A DNA stretch of 64,000 bases from Sphaerolaimus hirsutus (GCA_964036195.1 OZ038453.1:5843469-5907468); one strand, 5' to 3'. Counted from the first letter of the stretch, positions 12,014 to 23,600 are shown. Notes: a model not told the origin generated them from the letters alone. Translations and numbers: made by a program.

Positions 12014-12236
12014 CTCACAGCAAAAAAAATGGGTGTGTGACGCGTCGGGAAGCGGGCTGGATGCGCGTGAAGTGGCGTTGCGTATACATGCTTCCACACG
12101 CTTCAGCACGCTTCACCATGCATGATGGTAGGTGAATCGTGCTGAAGCATGTGGAAGCATGTGGAAGCGCCGCCATTTTACATGCATCCAGCCCGCTTCC
12201 CACACACACACACACTCACCATTTTTTTGCTGTGAG
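12014..12236. mobile_element. 223-bp palindromic foldback element
   Basis: The left end CTCACAGCAAAAAAAATGG matches the reverse complement of the right end. The match continues inward through GGGAAGCGGGCTGGATGC and CATGCTTCCACA to the centre near 12115-12125, so almost the whole element is one imperfect hairpin. There is no coding capacity, which fits a non-autonomous foldback or MITE-type element. No clear target duplication is visible. Just upstream (about 11905-11955) are short repeats of CCTGGTAGC. Confidence 0.7.
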
Positions 12237-12353
12237 TGTGTAAAATAACTCCCCTGGGGAAATATTCAAGGAATAGCTGCAAGTTTTTTGAATTATAGGC
12301 AGCCAAACTTAATCTGATTCTGATTAGTGTGTACCTACACCATGTAAATTATT

Positions 12354-12778
12354 ACCGTATTCACTCTAAATAATCCCAGGGGGTTTATTTTTTCAGAGTG
12401 AGATTTTCAGGGGGGTTAAACGAGGGGGTGGGGTATTTCGAGGGGGGGGGTTGTTATTTCGCCAGAATTTTTTTGAAATCCCAGTACTAAATTGTTGTCT
12501 GTTACGTACCCAGATGTCGAAAAATGCAACAAAAACCGCCATGTATGAGACTCTATAGACTTATATTGTACGTAGACAGTATAATTCGTTCTAACATAAC
12601 ACAGTTATTGTTTTTAACGTGTGTTTTACGTTTTCCATATCACAAAGTGTAGCTTCTGATATTTACGTTCTCTATACACTATATTTGGGGGGGGGTATTT
12701 CGAGGGGGGGGGTACTAAACTCATAGTGTCCATTCTGAGGGGGGTATTTCGAGGGGGGGTATATCGAGGAAATAGGGT
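12354..12778. mobile_element. Foldback element with CCGTATTTCCTCGAA-type ends, member 1
   Basis: This is a 425-bp element. Its left end begins ACCGTATTCACTC and its right end, reverse-complemented, begins ACCCTATTTCCTCGA; each is followed inward by G- or C-rich runs. The interior matches member 2 at 13448-13809 over several hundred bases, for example GAAATCCCAGTACTAA and TACGTTCTCT. No open reading frame is present. It is interpreted as a non-autonomous terminal-inverted-repeat element. It sits downstream of the gene at 12991-14279. Confidence 0.65.
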
Positions 12779-12833
12779 ATATAAAATGGAAAATGTCAAA
12801 CAAGAAGTGGCAATTTTATTTTTATTGATAATT

Positions 12834-12900
12834 TGACACTTTACATGACAATTGATGTAGCCTTTGACATTAGATTTTACAGGGTGTGGTGTGGGACTCG
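12834..12900 (+). repeat. Sequence related to the introner-like inverted repeat
   Basis: It shares TGACACTT, CATGACA, GACATTAGA and TTTTACAGGG, in the same order, with the right arm of the inverted repeat at 10352-10407. This suggests the intron-forming sequence is a dispersed family. The match is by eye and partial. The remainder up to 12990 shows nothing else that I can name. Confidence 0.4.
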
Positions 12901-12990
12901 CCACTAATTGCAATCAGAAACACACTGAATTTCGCAGTCTATGACTTCAAATACAATTTATAGGGCTACCTAAAAGTCATAACAGGTAAA

Positions 12991-14279
12991 TTAAATCTCA
13001 TTCCTGCGCTCAGACAGCTTGTTTCCTCGAATTATGCGCCCCTTCTGGCCTCGATTGTTTTTCCGCAACACCGACCTGGGTGTGGGGAATTGTTGATATG
13101 AAATACATTTTAATGCTATATAAATTCTATGTAAAAATATAAGTCAAAAGCACATGTATTTGTTTTTCCCTCATTCTTGATCACATTTAAAAAGCACCAT
13201 CACACTTCTACATCACTTTTCACACAAAAATGTATTTTACAGCACCCATTTTAATTTTCCATCACTAACAAAAACAACAACAAAAAATGAACTAACACGT
13301 AAAAATATTCATCAAGGGTGGCTTTGACTTCATCTGCATATTCATTGAGGTATGGCAACTTGTGTGGTATCCGCACTTTAGTCTTTTCGCCATTCTGTAC
13401 CTGCAATTCAAGAAAAATTGCTGGTAAAGGTTTACAGCATGTTATGCACCGTATTTCCTCGAAATACCCCCAGGGGGTTTATTTTTTCAGAGTGAGAATT
13501 TTAGGGGGTATTTTGAGGAAGGGGGTAATTGGAGGGGGGGGGTCAATTATTTCGCCAGAAAATTTTTGAAATCCCAGTACTAATTCGTTGTTTGTAAGGT
13601 ACGCAGACGCATTTAGAAAAATTCAACGATAATCGACAAGAATAAGTGTTTCTATCTATACTTATATAAGTATCTACCTACCTAGATGGTATAAACACTG
13701 TTCTAACGTACCACAGTCATTGTTTTAACGTGTGTTCTGCATTGCCTGAATGAAAAACGGCAGCTTTTGTGATGTACGTTCTCTTTACACTCAATTGGGG
13801 GGGGGGGGGTTGTTTACTTATGTCTGATCAGTTGATTTGAAAATGCATAATATACAGTGCCAACCTGATCCTCCATTTCCTCATCCTCGGAACTCGCAAA
13901 TTCTGGGATGGAGCACAGCCGCCACACAGCATTTTCATGCTCTTTTTTCTTCGCAATCACTCTGCCGTTTTGTTTTGCATGGACGAATGCCCTTTGTCGG
14001 TCAATCCACTTCTGTAAGAAGTATGAACAAACAATTTGATAATTTGTAAAATTCTTCAAAATTTATGGTGCAAGCCAAAAATCTAGCAAAAAAAACAGCA
14101 GGAAAAAATCATCAGGCAAAGCAAAATGTCAATTTGTCATGAGAATTGACACCAACCCTGCAAGTTTTGAAAAAGTCAACCACTCACCTCTTTCATTCGC
14201 CTCCTCAACTTGTCTCTCAGCAGGTCACCGCGCGTGATGACGCGCTGGTAGTTAAAAAACCACGAGTACTTCATGTGAT
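12991..14279 (-). CDS. Unrecognised multi-exon gene, 3' exons
   Basis: No family recognised. On the minus strand, exons lie at 14188-14279 (donor GTGAGT), 13865-14011 (acceptor CTTCTTACAG, donor GTTGGC), 13297-13400 (acceptor GAATTGCAG, donor GTTAGT) and 12991-13075 (acceptor CACACCCAG, stop TAA at 12991-12993). Phases agree at all three joins: 0, 0 and 2. The 5' part is missing: the first exon seen starts in phase 1, and the sequence upstream is a foldback element and then satellite. About 140 residues are visible. They include a highly basic segment (LLRDKLRRRMKEKWIDRQR), an acidic cluster (SSEDEEMEDQ) and a basic C-terminus (RGQKGRIIRGNKLSERR), as in a nuclear or nucleic-acid-binding protein. 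It may be the end of a host gene or of a transposon gene. Confidence 0.6.
13448..13809. mobile_element. Foldback element, member 2, in an intron
   Basis: It starts ACCGTATTTCCTCGAAATAC and shares GTTTATTTTTTCAGAGTGAG and the interior with member 1. It ends in a run of 13 G at about 13797-13809, where member 1 continues into its right inverted repeat, so this copy is truncated on the right. It lies wholly inside the intron 13401-13864 of the minus-strand gene. Confidence 0.65.
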
Positions 14280-14420
14280 CTGTGTATGAAAAAAGCATAT
14301 GAATGAGATTTGGCTACATAAATGTGCCCTTTGTGGGGACATCATTCAAAGGAGGTAACTACTTCAATTATTGACAGCATTTATTTATATAAATAGATGA
14401 TTGATGTGCTAAACATACCT

Positions 14421-14589
14421 ACCGTATTTCCTTGAATTAACCCCCGGGGGTTGATTTTTCAGAGTGATAATTTTGTGGAGGGGGGGGGGGGGTAAACGAT
14501 GGGGGTTTATTATTTGGCCCAAAAGTTTTTGAACTCCCAGTACTAATTTGTTGTTTATCACATTGCACATAAAACCAACCACAGTTTTC
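14421..14589. mobile_element. Foldback element, member 3, truncated by satellite
   Basis: The left 170 bp of the same family (ACCGTATTTCCTTGAATTAA, then CAGAGTGATAATTTTG and a 13-G run) end abruptly where satellite block B begins. The break is either the site at which the island joined the array or the edge of a satellite expansion. The stretch 14280-14420 between this element and the last exon is AT-rich without a recognisable feature. Confidence 0.6.
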
Positions 14590-16790
14590 CAAAAACGTGA
14601 ATAAATGTCAATTCTGGCCAATTGAATCACGATTAACGCCTTAACCATTCTTGGGAACGGTGGTAGACATGCACCGTTGCATAGCTGAGATTGTGCTCTA
14701 TCAAAATCTACAAACGTTTTGGTGTGTTTGCCATAGCCACTTTATACCTAAGAAACAAAAACGTGAATAAATGTCAATTCTGGCCAATTGAATCACGATT
14801 AACGCCTTAACCATTCTTGGGAAAGGTGGTAGACATGCACCGTTGCGTAGCTGAGATTGTGCTCTATCAAAATCTACAAACGTTTTGGTGTGTTTGCCAT
14901 AGCCACTTTATACCTAAGAAACAAAAATGTGAATAAATGTCAATTCTGGCCGATTGAATCACAATTAACGCCTTAACCATTCTTGGGAATGGTGGTAGAC
15001 ATGCAACGTTGCGTAGCTGAGATTGTGCTCTATCAAAATCTCCAAACGTTTTGGTGTGTTTGTCATAGCCACTTTATACCTAAGAAACAAAAACGTGAAT
15101 AAATGTCAATTCTGGCCGATTGAATCACAATTAACGCCTTAACCATTCTTGGGAATGGTGGTAGACATGCACCGTTGCATAGCTGAAATTGTGCTTTATA
15201 AAAATCTCCAAACGTTTTGGTGTGTTTGTCATAGCCACTTCATACCTAAGAAACAAAAACGTGAATAAATGTCAATTCTGGCTGATTGAATCACAATTAA
15301 CGCCTTAACCATTCTTGGGAATGGTGGTAGACATGCACCGTTGCGTAGCTGAGATTGTGCTCTATCAAAATCTACAAACGTTTTGGTGTGTTTGCCATAG
15401 CCACTTTATACCTAAGAAACAAAAACGTGAATAAATGTCGATTCTGGACAATTGAGTCATGATTGATGCCTTAACCATTCTTGGGAATGGTGGTAGACAT
15501 GCACCGTTGCGTAGCTGAGATTGTGCTTTATCAAAATCTACAAACGTTTTGGTGTGTTTGCCATAGCCACTTTATACCTAAGAAACAAAAATGTGAATAA
15601 ATGTCAATTCTGGCCGATTGAATCACGATTAACGCCTTAACCATTCTTGGGAAAGGTAGTAGAAATGCACCGTTGCATAGCTGAGATTGTGCTCTATCAA
15701 AATCTACAAACGTTTTGGTGTGTTTGCCATAGCCACTTTATACCTATGAAACAAAAACATGAATAAATGTCAATTCTGGACAATTGAGTCACGATTGACG
15801 CCTTAACCATTCTTGGGAATGGTGGTAGACATGCACCGTTGCGTAGCTGAGATTGTGCTTTATCAAAATCTACAAACGTTTTGGTGTGTTTGCCATAGCC
15901 ACTTTATACCTAAGAAACAAAAACGTGAATAAATGTCGATTCTGGACAATTGAGTCACGATTGACGCCTTAACCATTCTTGGGAATGGTGGTAGACATGC
16001 ACCGTTGCGTAGCTGAGATTGTGCTTTATCAAAATCTACAAACGTTTTGGTGTGTTTGCCATAGCCACTTTATACCTAAGAAACAAAAACGTGAATAAAT
16101 GTCAATTCTGGCCGATTGAATCACGATTAAAGCCTTAACCATTCTTGGGAATGGTGGTAGACATGCACCGTTGCGTAGCTGAGATTGTGCTATATAAAAA
16201 TCTCCAAATGTTTTGGTGTGTTTGTCATAGCCACTTCATACCTAAGAAACAAAAACGTGAATAAATGTCAATTCTGGCCAATTGAATCACGATTAACGCC
16301 TTAACCACTCTTGGGAATGGTGGTAGACATGCACCGTTGCGTAGCTGAGATTGTGCTCTATCAAAATCTACAAACGTTTTGGTGTGTTTGCCATAGCCAC
16401 TTTATACGTAAGAAACAAAAACGTGAATAAATGTTGATTCTGGACAATTGAGTCACGATTCACGCCTTAACCATTCTTGGGAATGGTGGTAGACATGCAC
16501 CGTTGCGTAGCTGAGATTGTGCTCTATCAAAATCTACAAACGTTTTGGTGTGTTTGCCATAGCCACTTTATACCTAAGAAACAAAAACGTGAATAAATGT
16601 CAATTCTGGTCAATTGAATCATGATTCACGCCTTAACCATTTTTGGGAAAGGTGGTAGACATTCACCGTTGCGTAGCTGAGATTGTGCTCTATCAAAATC
16701 TACAAACGTTTTGGTGTGTTTGCCATAGCCACTTTATACCTAAGAAACAAAAACGTGAATAAATGTCAATTCTGGACGATTGAGTCACGA
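14590..16790 (+). repeat. 166-bp tandem satellite, block B
   Basis: About 13 monomers lie here, starting in mid-monomer at CAAAAACGTGAATAAATG and ending inside a monomer at the CACGA target site of BEL/Pao copy B. The interrupted monomer resumes in phase at 29395, so this is the left end of block C. Frequent local variants are CTTTATCAAAATC and TCGATTCTGGACAATTGAG. Confidence 0.96.
16786..16790. repeat. Target site duplication of BEL/Pao copy B, left
   Basis: CACGA directly precedes the LTR end and is repeated at 29395-29399 directly after the other LTR. The uninterrupted satellite monomer contains a single CACGA at this place. Five base pairs is within the usual range for BEL/Pao integrases. 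Confidence 0.93.
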
Positions 16791-18108
16791 TGTGATGAAG
16801 CCACCGAAGTCAGCGTCTTCTACCACCGAATCCAGCAGCTCCAAGACCGTAGTGAGAAACAACCTTTAGAGTGGTTGATTTCCCATTGTAGCCGAACGTC
16901 CACTTGTCGACAGCCAAGTTGAGTTTATTTTGTAGTTGCGTGTTGAAAGGGGGTTTCGAGATTGTTTCAGGTACTTTATTTCGATCAGATACAGCTTGAT
17001 ACAAAAGCGCAAAGCCTAGCGAGCTTCCTAGTCGAAGTTTCTATCGCTAGCTTATTTTCTGGGTCGGGACTGGGGTCATAAGACTGAAGTAAAAACTTCC
17101 AAAGTAGCTAAGACACGGAAAATGATGTATAAAACATAGCTACAATAATTTCCTAAATTCAAATGCACAAATAAGTCATAAATGCAACAAATAAACACAT
17201 CTAGCCGAAACAGTTGCCTTATACTGCGCGTGCATACATTCAAATACTTATGGTAAAGAAATACCAGGTACAAATTGGGCTAATAGAAAAAACTATTAAT
17301 CTTGAGAGGCGTGAAGTCAGTAAACTCGGCCGATTTACTAATTTGCTTCAATTTGTCAGAAAACATTGACGCACATTGGAACTAATATAATAGGGTTTGA
17401 AAACTGTAAATAGTAGTGCAAATGTTCCTAATGACGTAAATAGAGCAGGGTATATTCGATATAATAATAACAATCACTTCCTGGAAACATATATTTCATA
17501 ATGGACAAATTGGGACTTATTCAAGTAAATGGGTATAATAATTGAGCAGGGTTTGTAATATATTCTTTGGTATAATTTGAGCAGGGTATTTACCATAATG
17601 TTAAAGTAAATATAATATAACTTGTGAGCAGGGTTATAATAATTATGCCTACGCGAAGGGCTTCGTAAATACGTACAGTAAATGCTAGTTGCACACAGGG
17701 CACTATTTCTCTATTAGGACGCTGGCCTAAGTAAATACATAGTACATAAATATTTACAAGATTTGACTTTCCCAAATTGCAAGTAAACCATGTAAATGTA
17801 TATATATAATAATGATCAGAAAATTACGGCGAGTTGAATGAGCCTAATTTCATGTTAATACACTTAATAATAACTTATTTGACATTTTAACCTAAATATT
17901 CCACATAAACATATCAAATACTTATAATACACTTTCCTAATTGAATATTCTCCATGGATACATAATATAGTGCAGGAAATATAATTTGTGTGGTAAATAA
18001 ATATAGTGCATGAACGTAAAATAGTGCAAATAAGTAAATGTGCAAATATGAGCCTAATTATCAAATCTCCGTATTTCTTTATCCATCCATTTTGCCACGG
18101 TCAGCACA
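16791..18108 (-). repeat. 3' LTR of BEL/Pao copy B
   Basis: A 1,318-bp LTR, with its ends (TGTG/CACA) set by the satellite junction at 16790 and by identity with the 5' LTR. Relative to the 5' LTR it differs by many C-to-T or G-to-A changes at CpG sites and by a replaced stretch of about 25 bp near 17470-17495. It contains an AATAAA on the element strand near 16977. Small open frames of about 65 residues in it are also present in the 5' LTR but have no coding character. Confidence 0.94.
17443..17634 (+). promoter_or_regulatory. Four spaced GAGCAGGGT motifs in the 3' LTR
   Basis: GAGCAGGGT occurs at 17443-17451, 17544-17552, 17579-17587 and 17626-17634 in otherwise AT-rich sequence. The same four are found in the 5' LTR. 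Retention in both LTRs of copy B, with at least one exact copy and near-copies in copy A, fits a repeated protein-binding site or a tandem-derived repeat. No known factor is implied. Confidence 0.35.
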
Positions 18109-18122
18109 CTCCGGGCGGAAGA

Positions 18123-18149
18123 GTTGCTGCACCCTGTTGTTGCAGCAAC
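18123..18149 (-). other. Hairpin between env stop and 3' LTR (copy B)
   Basis: The same perfect 9-bp stem with a 9-nt loop as in copy A, one base from the env stop and 14 bp from the LTR. It takes the place where a polypurine tract is expected; the adjacent sequence CGCCCGGAG is only weakly purine-rich. Confidence 0.55.
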
Positions 18150-18150
18150 G

Positions 18151-20685
18151 TCACATGCTGGTGGTGGTGGGCGCCAACGTGATGAGTGGTGTTTCCACAG
18201 TCGCCTCGGTGGTGAACGTGGTCGTGCGCGAAGTCGTGGGCGTGCGTGAAGTTGCAGGTCCGGTTGCTGGTGATGCCAACGCCGACTTAGCCTGATGATG
18301 AAGTAGGTAGTTGCCCGTGTCGCTTCCTGCGCGTTCGCGTGAGGTGAATTTGCGGATATCAGGCATGTGAACACTGTCTCTGTTCCTGGCTCTGACTTGT
18401 CCTTCATCAGCTGAACTTTCATCTGGTTGAACGTATGCTGATAGTGACTTTGCCATTCTGTCCTCGGTTTCTGCTCTCCTGGCAAATCTGACGGACTGTG
18501 TTGAGTTGGATCTGGCTCTCCTCTTGATTGCTGGTCTCAACGCTGTCTTACGCACTTTTCTCTGTGGATAATTGGTCTCTTTCTGAGTTGATTTCTTGAT
18601 AGTATATCTGACGGCTCTGAAGCATAGCCATATGCATTTGAACAGACACACTATGCATTTCCATATGCATGTGTATACACATGGTGGAATCACTGGCTTC
18701 CCTGTGGCAATTCTCCAATTGTACCACAGGTATCCTGCAGCTACGATTCCAGCTATCAGGATTGTGATTCCCAGCAGCATTGCGATTGTGTTGATGATCA
18801 CTTGAAAGGGTCCTTTCAACATTCCTCCCATAAAGTTGGTGTACCCTTTTGACACTCCAGATATGTAGTGACCATATGCTTTGCCGATTCCTGCTGCTGT
18901 TTGTCCAATTCCAGCTCCAATGCCTTCTATTGAATTTCTGATCACTCTGGGATCCAATGACATATCTGCTGTGTAATCAATCAACTGGTTCTGCACATGC
19001 TCTAAATTCTGTAATCTCTGAATCTGGCCTCTGACATCCATGAAATTGGTCACTCTGTTGACAATGTTGGTGAACAGGTGAGGCGAGTCAAACATGAAGG
19101 CCTGCCACTGTCCTTTCCATGTCATTTCAATTGGCGTCTCTGTGACATGCACCATTCCATGTGCGGACTTCCACTGTCCATGTTCATTTCTGTACAGGTG
19201 CGGTGTAGTGTGGCTGCAGTCCTCTTCTGGTGATTTTTCCACCAAGTCTCTGCTGCCTGGACTCTTGAACCACAAGGGCCCGTCTTTGTCCAATCTCATT
19301 GGTGTGTACTTGTAACATGTTTCTCCCACTTTTCCTGTCTGATAAATTATGTATGGCTGCACTTCCTTGCATTCCCAAAACATAATTGCTTATCCAGCCC
19401 ATTCTGCATGAACATCCTGTCTTCCCAGCATGGCCCGAATCCCCAATGTTGGATCGATGCGGAAAAGCTGAGTCAACATGTCCAGCTGGTTCTTGCGAAG
19501 TTGACATAGCTGATGCCATACAATCGCAAATTGTGCCTGAGTCATCTCTCTGACCACATGTTGCAGGAACTGAAACTTGGAGTTTCTGTTGTCCAATCTG
19601 GCATACAATGTTCCACTGATTGTTGACTCTCTTGCCTCCACTATCTTTCCTGGCATTGCCCATTCCACAGGCACATCTTCTCTTCTGTCAAATTGGATGA
19701 ATACACCTCCTTGACCGGTGTAGTATGTGTCTCCCGGAACACATTCTGAGCCAATTGGCCTCTTTGTCTTGTTGCTGTGGGAGTATGCTGCTTGCAACTT
19801 TGACACAATAATTGTCTGGCCAGATATTTCTGATTTGATTCTGCCAATTCTCTCATATGCACATTGGTGCTTGAAATTCTCCGTATCCCACACGGTGATT
19901 CCATAATTATGGTCTCTACAATGTCCCATCATGGCTCTGCACTGGCTGAAATCTTGCAAGTTGCTGATTACAGTCTTTCCATCGAGTGAAGCCACGGTTC
20001 CTTCTTCCATGTAGAAGTTACTGACAACATTTTCTTTGTCATGACAACACCATGAATATTCCACATTCAAGGTTTGATTAGTTGTCCACACTCTGGGCTC
20101 CATTTCTACCAAAGGTGTTCCTCTAAACATCTTGTGAATTCTTGCATAGTTACAGGCTACCACGCCAACTTGCTGGTATTTCTCAAAATTGCCTGTAATG
20201 CCTTTCGCTCCCCAAAAACTGGTGTGTGTGATGATTTCTTTGATTCTGATGTAGCATCTGTATGCTATCTTTTTCTGTGGAATCTGTCTCTGTGCGTAAA
20301 GTGTAACTTTCATTGCCTTGACAAAATTCCTTGGTGGGATATGGCACTGCACTTCTTCAGGAACTGTAAGCGCATGTCCATGCCTTCCACTGGTGCAAAT
20401 CTGATACTTCTGGCTTTGTGAGCTGATCACTTGTTCCACAGGATGATCCTTGATTGCATCCTTGAATCTCTCATAAGTCTGCATTTCTCTGACAGATTTT
20501 GGTGGCCATTCTGAAGGCAAAGGCGGCAATCGATGATGCACTGCCAATGATGGTGGCCTCACTGTTGAGATTTCTAAAACGTATGTTCTGGAAAATACTT
20601 CGCTGTAAGCCTTGCCGGCTTCTCTCAGCGTTGCTGACTCTGACATGCCTGTCAGCATCAACACCATGCACAGCATTCCAATCAC
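18151..20685 (-). pseudogene. env: Env-like membrane glycoprotein of copy B, one internal stop
   Basis: From the ATG at 20683-20685 the frame runs about 845 codons to the stop at 18151-18153, broken once by TAA at 19390-19392 where copy A has GAA. Features in order are a hydrophobic leader, a cysteine-rich ectodomain with NQT and NKT sequons, the glycine-rich membrane-proximal stretch, one transmembrane helix near 18720-18800, and a cytoplasmic tail of about 190 residues with a cysteine-rich start (PPCVYTCIWKCIVC). Unlike copy A, the tail is in frame with the anchor. Upstream the frame is continuous with pol. An envelope role is inferred from signal, anchor and position. BEL/Pao elements are known to have acquired env genes more than once, but I cannot name this one's viral source. 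Confidence 0.8.
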
Positions 20686-23600
20686 CAGACTGCTGGTGGT
20701 TGCTGTGGCTTTCCCTGTTGCACTCCTCAGGACTCTATCCGATGCTGAGTTCCTCTGAGCAGGGTTTTGAGCAGGGTTTGGTACAGAGTCTCTGTTTGAG
20801 CTCTGATTTCTGACATGTTTCTGGACAATTGCTGGGTCCAGTAAATCCACTTTGACTGTCACTGCTGTCTCTGGGATATCCATTGTCTTTGAATTGATTT
20901 CCAGTGGATACAATTGATTGAGTGGTCTGCTGACCACATTTCTGTTGGCAGTTCTGACTTTTGCTGAGTGAATCTGTCCATCTTTGCTGGGCTCTAACTG
21001 CTTGATGCGACCCATCCTCCATGCACCTCTGGGCATGTTCTCTTCATAAATCAGCACAACTTCATTCACTTTGGGTTCTTGAGTCGCTGTCAATCTGTCA
21101 TGTTTGTGCGTCACCTGAGTTCTTTCCCTCAAGCTCGGGATATACTCTTGATGCCACAAGTCCCAGAACTTATCCAAAGTTTGCTGGGTTGTCTCCCAAT
21201 ATTTCTGCAGTTTCGCTGCGTTATCCATTCTGGGCACGAATTCTCCATCTTTGTCTGTGTCAAACTGTGGTGCTCCAATTTGGCCTTTCCCTGTCAGGAA
21301 GTCTTTTGGTGTCAGCACTCTGAGGCTCTTCACATCACCATAGATGTAAGAGATTGGCCTGCTGTTGATCACTGCCTCGACTTCTGGCAGAAGTGTCAAC
21401 AATTCTTGCAGGGTTAACATTCTGTGCCCCACAGCTGCCTTGAAATGTTTCTTGGTGATGCCCACCATTCTCTCATAGACTCCTCCCTGCCACGGTGCCA
21501 TAGGAGTAGTCATGTTCCACTGGATTTGTTGCTGTGAGCAGTATGTCTGTACTGCTCCACTTTTGACCATTTCTGACCATTCCTTCCCAGTATTAATGGC
21601 CTTGTCAGTGCTTGAGCTGAGCACTTTCTCTGTCAATTTGAATTGCGTTGCATTGTCTGAAATAACTGCTTCAGGCTTTCCACGCCTGGCGATGAATCTC
21701 CTGACTGCATTCAGGAATTCCTGTGCTGTCATGTGCAGCACACTTTCCAGGTGAACTGCACGTGTCACCATACATGTGAACAAACAGATCCACATTTTCC
21801 TGTGATCTTTGTCCACTTTGTACCAGACTGGTCCCAAATAATCCAAGCCCGTGTACTGGAACGGTCTGGCTCTCTGAACTCTGGTTTCTGGTAAATCTGG
21901 CATTGGTGGAAGCTGGTACGGCTTCGCTCCCAATTTCTTACAGGTTGGGCAGGTTCTGGTCACATTGTAGATCACCCGTCTGCCCTGTGTAATCCAGTAC
22001 TTTTGTCTGATCGCTGCCAATGTGTGTTGCACTCCTGCGTGCATCAACTTCTCATGCTGGTCTCTGATGATCAGCTGAGTCATTGTAGCCGTTGCTGGCA
22101 ACAGTATGAGTGGCACTGTGACCTCCTGTGGGTCAGTATGCTCCATTCGGCCGTGGCACTTCAGGATTCCATCCTGATGCATTTGCACATTGAGCCATTT
22201 GATCAACTGCTGGTCTGCAGCTGTTTTCTTGCTATTCTGGCTGCCTTTGCTGTGGCCTGTTGCCAGAATCTCTGCTACTCCTTTGTAATGATTTTGTTGC
22301 GTCACTTTGATCCAATATTTCAACGCAATCTCTCTTTCTTCAATACTGATAATTCCCTGTGGTTTCATTGTACCACAGATACTTTCCATGATTTCTGACA
22401 GTCCACTCTGACTGTCATTTCTGCTGCGCTTTTTGTGCATTTGCCGCACAAATCTTATCACATATACTGTTGCATCCAGTAACTTTGTCAATGATGAGAA
22501 TCTCTGAATCTCAATTCCCAATGGATTGCTTTGCTTGCTTTCATCTGCTTGCTTATTGCTGGCATCTGGGTCACTGGCCACTTGCTGTGTGGCGCCCAGG
22601 TAAATTGGACTGGCTTTTGGGAACTTGAGCTCTTCTTTCTTGATTTCTGCCATTACTTCTGGCGTGACTGGCTCCACTTTCGGCTCTGGCCATTCTCCAG
22701 TCATTAGCCATTCTGGTCCCTTCCACCACAGGTTACTGCCTTCCAACTCTGACATATTCATGCCTCTTGTGGCCATGTCAGCTGGGTTCTCCAGTCCTGC
22801 AATGTGTTTGATGTGCATGTTCTCTGTCTCATTCTGAATTTTCCTGATTTCATCCAATCTGTTCTTGACAAAACATGCCAGTGGCTTCGCTGTTGTTAGC
22901 CACTTCAGACAACAGGTTGAATCTGACCATGCAACTGTCTGACTGAATTTGATGTCCTTGAGCTCTCTGTGAATAAACTTTGACATTCTGCTGCCAATCA
23001 ACATTGCTAACAATTCCAGCCGTGGAATTGTCACTTCTGGTTTCTTTGGAGCGAGTCTCAATCTGGAGTACAGCAGGCTTGACGTGCCGCTGTCATTTTC
23101 TGTTTTCTGGCATATGTATGCCGCTGCGCTGTATGCCATTGCTGAGGCATCAACGAAAATGTGCAGTTGTGCATCTGCACCACTCTGATAATTCAAATTC
23201 CTGTTGAACTTAATCTGTCCAACTTTGAGCAATTCTGTCTCTAATTGCTGCCAAATTGCTATCTGTTCCTCAGACAGGGGAGTATCCCACTCTTTGGCAC
23301 TTGGTCCTGAATGCCATAACGTCTGCAAAAATCTCTTTGCTGGCAGTAGGACAGGACTGACGAGTCCCATTGGATCAAAACATCCCGCAGTCACCTTTGC
23401 AACTGTCCTTTTTGTGGGAAGTTTGATTTTCTGGTCAGTTTCTGATAATTGTGATTGCTGGACTGTCTTTGGCGTTTTCAGCCACATCTGGTCGCTTTCT
23501 GTGTCCCATTTCATTCCTAGGACTGTTGTGACAATTTCCTTGGCCACATCTGACTCTGCCAATTGCCAATTAAAGCTCTTGTTATTGCTGTTCCACTCTC

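Noticed and set aside
9760..14279. Assignment of the island genes to a known domain family such as BEN or a transposase
   Set aside because: No motif was clear enough; naming a family would be guesswork.
16810..17004. A 64-residue frame in the LTR, also present at 28105-28299
   Set aside because: It is shared only because the LTRs are copies; copy A does not keep it and it lies in the terminal LTR region.
18109..18122. Polypurine tract next to the 3' LTR
   Set aside because: The element strand here is too pyrimidine-rich to call a tract.
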